DNA of 64,000 bases from CAJOLV01 sp045631885 (GTDB taxonomy: Bacteria > Bacillota_I > Bacilli_A > RFN20 > CAG-826), in assembly GCA_045631885.1 (NCBI GenBank), contig JAZQVN010000023.1, positions 1 to 64,000 of the forward strand, written 5' to 3'. The notes below the pieces were generated by a model. It was not told where the DNA came from. It worked only from the letters and a program-made list of their open reading frames with translations, and ran no database searches. Position 1 is the first letter of the stretch. Every line of letters starts with the position of its first letter. Positions 60,556 through 64,000 of this stretch are shown here, piece after piece. The position numbers were made by a program, and so were the translations under genes.

Positions 60556-61826
60556 AAAAGTTACTATGTGTTGCTGTCAGCTTAGTCTCAGTAGCGACCC
60601 TCGCCGCTTGTGGAAATTCTAGTGATGAATTCGCACCATCTTTAAACAAAGAAACAAGTTGCAAAATTCAAGTCGCAGGAAGTTATGATAACTTCGAAGC
60701 TCTAGAAGCGGAATTTGAACGATTCAATGATTATTATCCAAACGTTAGATTGAGCTACACGAAACTTGATGATTACAATAACTCTCTTGCTAACGCTCTC
60801 GATAGAGAGGATGGCCCAAATATCTTCTTCTCATATACATGGATGATGGGAAATGAAAAATACGCCCCTGTCATCTCACATATGGAAAAACTATCTGATT
60901 CTTCTTTGAAATTAAATTTAGACTGCATCCGTCCAGGATTAATTAATAAAGATGCAAAAGGCGATGTCTATATGGTCCCTGTTTTCTCTAGAACATATGG
61001 AACATTAATCAATAACGATTTATTCAAAAAAGAAGGCATCAATATCCCAACCACATGGAGTGAATTATTCACCGCTTGTGAAGCCTTCGCGGAAAAAGGT
61101 TATAAGAGCCCAATGATGGGATATACACAAAAATCATCAAGTTCTTTGATGAATACAGTTGCTTATCCATCATTTGTCGCTACATTAGCAAAGAATCCAT
61201 CCGCATTAGAACTTGCGAACAATTTAGATCCTGCAGCAGGCGAATATATGCGTGAATCATTAAATCAAGTTAAACAACTTGTTGATAGCAAAGCAGTGGA
61301 TTTAGAAGAATGTGACAAAATTACTGGTAACTATGACCCAGTCATCTTACGTTTCTTTGAAGGCGATGTCCCAATGATGGTGTGTGCTGGTGATACTGCC
61401 TCTGGCACTAAAAAGCGTGAAGCAAAATCTGAAGCATTTAAAAATAAACCATTTGAATATTCATATTTACCAATCCCATCAACTGATAAAGGTGGATACT
61501 TTATTGATAGTCCATCTATTGAATTCTCCGTAAATAAAGACTGCCAAAACCTCGATATGACAAATGAATTTATGAGATTCTTAGTGAGAAAAGGTGAACT
61601 CAACAATATGGCGTCATTAAAACGCTTAGTTACTCCAACAAAAGACTTATCTTACGACTCCTTCTATTCACCATTTGGCAAGGTCCCAGAAGAACGTACA
61701 TATTCCCCAGAAGCTCTTGGTATTAAAGACCAATTAACCGTTCAAATCAGAGTCGCTTCCTTCAAAGTTGCGAAAGGCGAAATGACAATCGATGAAGCGA
61801 TCAAGAATTACGGAAAATTTGAATAA
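60552..61826 (+). CDS. Extracellular solute-binding lipoprotein (family 1)
   Basis: 424 residues. Lipoprotein signal MKKLLCVAVSLVSVATLAAC with lipobox TLAAC (Cys20). The rest fits ABC-type sugar-binding proteins: AGSYDNFEALEAEFERFN, NIFFSYTWMMGNEK, YMVPVFSRTYGTLINNDL and PSIEFSVNKDCQN. No permease or ATPase adjoins it. It overlaps the kinase gene by 4 bases (ATGA), which suggests it is a periplasm-side ligand co-sensor for the kinase rather than (or besides) a transport component. AAGGAGG precedes the start. Ends at a terminator. Confidence 0.9.
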   Translation: MKKLLCVAVSLVSVATLAACGNSSDEFAPSLNKETSCKIQVAGSYDNFEALEAEFERFNDYYPNVRLSYTKLDDYNNSLANALDREDGPNIFFSYTWMMGNEKYAPVISHMEKLSDSSLKLNLDCIRPGLINKDAKGDVYMVPVFSRTYGTLINNDLFKKEGINIPTTWSELFTACEAFAEKGYKSPMMGYTQKSSSSLMNTVAYPSFVATLAKNPSALELANNLDPAAGEYMRESLNQVKQLVDSKAVDLEECDKITGNYDPVILRFFEGDVPMMVCAGDTASGTKKREAKSEAFKNKPFEYSYLPIPSTDKGGYFIDSPSIEFSVNKDCQNLDMTNEFMRFLVRKGELNNMASLKRLVTPTKDLSYDSFYSPFGKVPEERTYSPEALGIKDQLTVQIRVASFKVAKGEMTIDEAIKNYGKFE

Positions 61827-61839
61827 TTATTAACGATAT

Positions 61840-61866
61840 TAAAAGACCACCCTTTGGGTGGTTTTC
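61840..61866 (+). terminator. Terminator after the binding-protein gene
   Basis: ACCACCC/GGGTGGT stem with TTT loop, then TTTCTTTG. Confidence 0.85.
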
Positions 61867-61871
61867 TTTGT

Positions 61872-61904
61872 GTTGCACTTTTGTTGCGTGAGTGGTGTTA
61901 TTCT
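61872..61904 (+). promoter_or_regulatory. Shared direct-repeat promoter, site d
   Basis: GTTGCA (61872) and GTTGC (61883) spaced 11 bp, then GTTATTCT (61897-61904) as -10 region, upstream of a tiny ORF and the REC-EAL gene. Confidence 0.4.
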
Positions 61905-61926
61905 ATTTACATAGCAGGAGGTATTT

Positions 61927-61959
61927 ATGCCTTTCGATTTAGATGGTTCAACGGACTAA
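61927..61959 (+). CDS. Possible 10-residue leader peptide
   Basis: CAGGAGG stands 6 bases before ATG 61927, a strong site, but the frame is only MPFDLDGSTD and then TAA. It follows promoter site d and precedes the REC-EAL gene, which itself has no Shine-Dalgarno. GGAC/GTCC can pair around the stop. It might be a leader for the next gene or a remnant. Confidence 0.3.
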   Translation: MPFDLDGSTD

Positions 61960-62000
61960 AATATTGTCCTAAATAAAATATTTATATAAAATAAATAAAA

Positions 62001-63701
62001 ATGAAAACTGACATTAGAAGAGAAAAAGAATTAGAAATCAAAAGAACCGTTTTGATTGTTGAAGATGATGAAATCAATGGTGATATTCTTTCTTCATATT
62101 TAGAACATGACTTTTTGATTATCCGCGCTTTTAACGGAAAAGAATGTTTGGACATTTTAAATAGAGATGACAGAATCATCGATATGGTTCTTCTTGATAT
62201 CTTTATGCCTGTGATGAATGGGTATGAAGTTTTAAAAGTGAGACAAAAGACTCCTGAAATCAAAAGAATTCCATTTATCGTTATGACCGCGGATGCGGAA
62301 ATTGAAGAAGAATGCTTCCATTTAGGTGTTAATGACTTTATTAAAAAGCCATATGATAACCCAGATATCATCATCGCTAGAATCAATCGTATGATTGAGT
62401 TATACGAAGATAGAAGTATCATCAAAGAAGTTAAAAGAGATAAATTAACTAATTTATATTCAATCGAATTCTTTAAGAAATACTGCGCTCAATTTAATAT
62501 GAGACACCCAAGGATCAAAAAAGATCTTTTGGCGATCAACATTACTAGATTCCATTTAATTAACGAATTATATGGTCATGATTACGCGGATGAGATATTA
62601 AAAGATATCGCTAATTCAGTGAAAGCGTTCGTGAGAGAAAACGCAGGTATTGCAGCGCGTGCTAATGGTGATAATTTCTATATTTACTGTCATCAATTAG
62701 ATGATTACAGCAAGTTCTTTAATGACATTATTGAACATGTCCAAGGTTTAACTCATGTGAACATTGTTCATATCCGTGTTGGTATTTACCAAAATGTTAA
62801 ACCGGATATGGATATTGATATCGTTATCGGTAGAGCGATGGTGGCATCTTTAGTAGTGAAAGAAGATGTTAATAAGATATTCGCTATTTATGATGAGAAG
62901 TCAGAAGAACAAACTCACTTTAACGAGCATTTAATTAGTTATTTTGATCAATCAATCAAAAACAAAGATTTCAAAGTTTATTTCCAACCAAAATATAAGA
63001 TCCAAGGCGAAAGAAATGAATTATCTTCCGCGGAAGCTTTAGTGAGATGGATTCATCCAGAGTTTGGATTTATTTCTCCTGGTGTATTTATTCCTTTATT
63101 TGAAAAAAACGGCCTTATTCAAAGACTTGATAAATATGTTTTCAATGTCGTAGCTGAAAAGATGGCGGAATGGAAAGAGAGATTCGGTTTCTATTTCCCA
63201 GTTTCAGTCAACGTATCACGTGTTGATATTTATAACACTAACTTAGAAAATGAAATTCTTGAAGCATTTGACTCTAGAGGTATCCCTCATCAATATTGCT
63301 ACATTGAAATGACTGAAAGCGCTTATTCCACGGGTGAAGACACAATCATCACTTTATGTAATTCATTAAGGGAAAAAGGTTTCTTAATTGAAATTGATGA
63401 CTTTGGAACTGGTTATTCCACGCTTCACTCTTTATTAGATATTCCATTTGATGTTTTAAAAATGGATATGTCATTTATTAGAAAACTTGATAATAACAAA
63501 AAGAATGCGAACATCATTCAAATGATTATCAATATTTGTAAAGAAATCGGAGTAACAAGTGTCGCGGAAGGTGTTGAAACCGAAAGACATTATAATTTCT
63601 TAAAGGAAATCGGTTGTGATGTAATTCAGGGATATTACTTCTCTAAACCATTACCAGAAAATGATTTTGCCGAATTAATTGAGAAGGAGTTAAAAAGATG
63701 A
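62001..63701 (+). CDS. Response regulator with degenerate GGDEF and intact EAL domain (c-di-GMP phosphodiesterase)
   Basis: 566 residues. The receiver domain has TVLIVEDDEINGDILS, phospho-acceptor MVLLDIFMPVMNG and the Lys of FIKKPYDNP. The second domain is GGDEF-like but reads AARANGDNFYIYCH, so it is predicted inactive as a cyclase. The EAL domain keeps the metal and catalytic set: SAEALVRWIHP, VSVNVSR, CYIEMTES, IEIDDFGTGYSTLH, VLKMDMSFIRKL, VAEGVETE, VIQGYYFSKPL. It should hydrolyse c-di-GMP to pGpG, under phosphorylation control by the neighbouring kinase system. A -10-like TATAAA ends 10 bases before ATG (no Shine-Dalgarno). Overlaps the HPt gene by ATGA. Confidence 0.93.
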   Translation: MKTDIRREKELEIKRTVLIVEDDEINGDILSSYLEHDFLIIRAFNGKECLDILNRDDRIIDMVLLDIFMPVMNGYEVLKVRQKTPEIKRIPFIVMTADAEIEEECFHLGVNDFIKKPYDNPDIIIARINRMIELYEDRSIIKEVKRDKLTNLYSIEFFKKYCAQFNMRHPRIKKDLLAINITRFHLINELYGHDYADEILKDIANSVKAFVRENAGIAARANGDNFYIYCHQLDDYSKFFNDIIEHVQGLTHVNIVHIRVGIYQNVKPDMDIDIVIGRAMVASLVVKEDVNKIFAIYDEKSEEQTHFNEHLISYFDQSIKNKDFKVYFQPKYKIQGERNELSSAEALVRWIHPEFGFISPGVFIPLFEKNGLIQRLDKYVFNVVAEKMAEWKERFGFYFPVSVNVSRVDIYNTNLENEILEAFDSRGIPHQYCYIEMTESAYSTGEDTIITLCNSLREKGFLIEIDDFGTGYSTLHSLLDIPFDVLKMDMSFIRKLDNNKKNANIIQMIINICKEIGVTSVAEGVETERHYNFLKEIGCDVIQGYYFSKPLPENDFAELIEKELKR

Positions 63702-64000
63702 CTGTTAAAGAATTTTACGAGATAGTGGGTGGTGATTATAACACCGCTTTATCGAGAATGATGAATGATGATTTCATCAAAAGAATGCTCTCTAAATTCC
63801 ACTCAAATAATGGCTTTGAAAGCATTATAAGAGGCTATGAAAGAAAAGATTTTAAAGCCTTATTTGAAGGGGCTCATTCTTTAAAAGGTGTCGCTGGAAA
63901 TCTCGCTTTGACTAATTTATATAACGATGCTTCTGTGGTTACTGAAGCCACAAGAGATTATGAAAATATTAAAGAATTAAACATTGATAATGAACTAAAT
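63698..64000 (+). CDS. HPt domain protein, N-terminal 101 residues (cut by window edge)
   Basis: Histidine phosphotransfer protein of a multistep phosphorelay. The HPt signature is FEGAHSLKGVAGNLALTNLY around residue 55, with the phospho-accepting His in AHSLKG. ATG 63698 overlaps the stop of the EAL gene (ATGA) and has AAGGAG 8 bases upstream. It supplies the shuttle between the hybrid kinase's receiver and the REC-EAL protein. The C-terminal end lies beyond the window. Confidence 0.9.
   Translation, partial: MTVKEFYEIVGGDYNTALSRMMNDDFIKRMLSKFHSNNGFESIIRGYERKDFKALFEGAHSLKGVAGNLALTNLYNDASVVTEATRDYENIKELNIDNELN

Noticed and set aside
37330..61904. Shared GTGGCA...GTGAC promoter read as sigma-54 (-24/-12) sites
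   Set aside because: GG and GC spaced by 10 bases fit at site c, but at sites a, b and e the -12 GC is AC and at d and e the -24 GG is TG, while a recognisable -10 follows each; no RpoN activator gene is seen. A direct-repeat operator explains all five better.
1..64000. CRISPR arrays
   Set aside because: No set of short, evenly spaced identical repeats was seen, and no cas genes apart from the Cas12-related TnpB.
1..64000. Mycoplasma-type code (UGA = Trp)
   Set aside because: prfB is present and several genes (for example 58024 and 62001) end with TGA in tight ATGA overlaps.

Overview
The window is AT-rich bacterial chromosome with the gene content of a low-GC Gram-positive (Bacillota, Bacilli-like; a gut lineage such as the Erysipelotrichales/RF39/Acholeplasma neighbourhood fits, but I cannot fix the genus). 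Supporting points are the dnaX-ybaB-recR-tmk-holB-ricT-rsmI cluster, DegV, ComFA/ComFC, YolD plus a Y-family polymerase, and pyruvate phosphate dikinase. There is no sign of an outer membrane. A complete prfB gene, with its frameshift, and genes that end in TGA show that the standard bacterial code is used, not the UGA=Trp code of mycoplasmas.

Left half (1-37 kb), mostly housekeeping: ppdK (cut by the left edge), an FGGY kinase, degV, an ATP-grasp/RluA pair, a DUF1538 membrane protein with two PII-like proteins, typA, the DNA replication/repair cluster 10.5-16.9 kb, prfA-prmC-rpiB, comFA-comFC preceded by a small duplicated segment, secA-prfB-uvrB-secG, a YolD/Y-polymerase pair, rmuC, a phosphodiesterase-like gene, uraA-upp behind what looks like a leader-peptide attenuator, an aldolase-like PLP enzyme, a membrane GGDEF protein and tRNA-Ala(CGC).

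Middle (37.2-57.7 kb), accessory: four members of one unrecognised protein family (37.4, 51.4, 53.0 and 54.7 kb) with acidic tails carrying a common FQxxL motif. The starts at 37.4, 52.6 (minus) and 53.0 kb lie behind a shared direct-repeat promoter motif. One member is split by an IS200/IS605 element with tnpA and tnpB. Among them are a large DUF4062-STAND NTPase with a small partner, a YwqG-like gene, a GNAT acetyltransferase, a FlaR-like kinase, an ABC-2 exporter with a divergent XRE regulator, and an MFS transporter. A structured repeat of about 100 bases (likely a small RNA) occurs at 37.2, 39.1 and 57.85 kb. A solo copy of the IS left end lies at 45.2 kb.

Right end (58-64 kb), signalling: a hybrid histidine kinase with two receivers, an ATGA-coupled solute-binding lipoprotein, a REC-(degenerate GGDEF)-EAL protein and an ATGA-coupled HPt protein (cut by the right edge). 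Together these could make a ligand-sensing multistep phosphorelay controlling c-di-GMP breakdown.

Several genes (for example 4365, 6198, 38538, 39273, 45315) have no Shine-Dalgarno and a -10-like box only a few bases before ATG, which suggests leaderless mRNAs. All identifications come from reading motifs by eye; no database search was possible.
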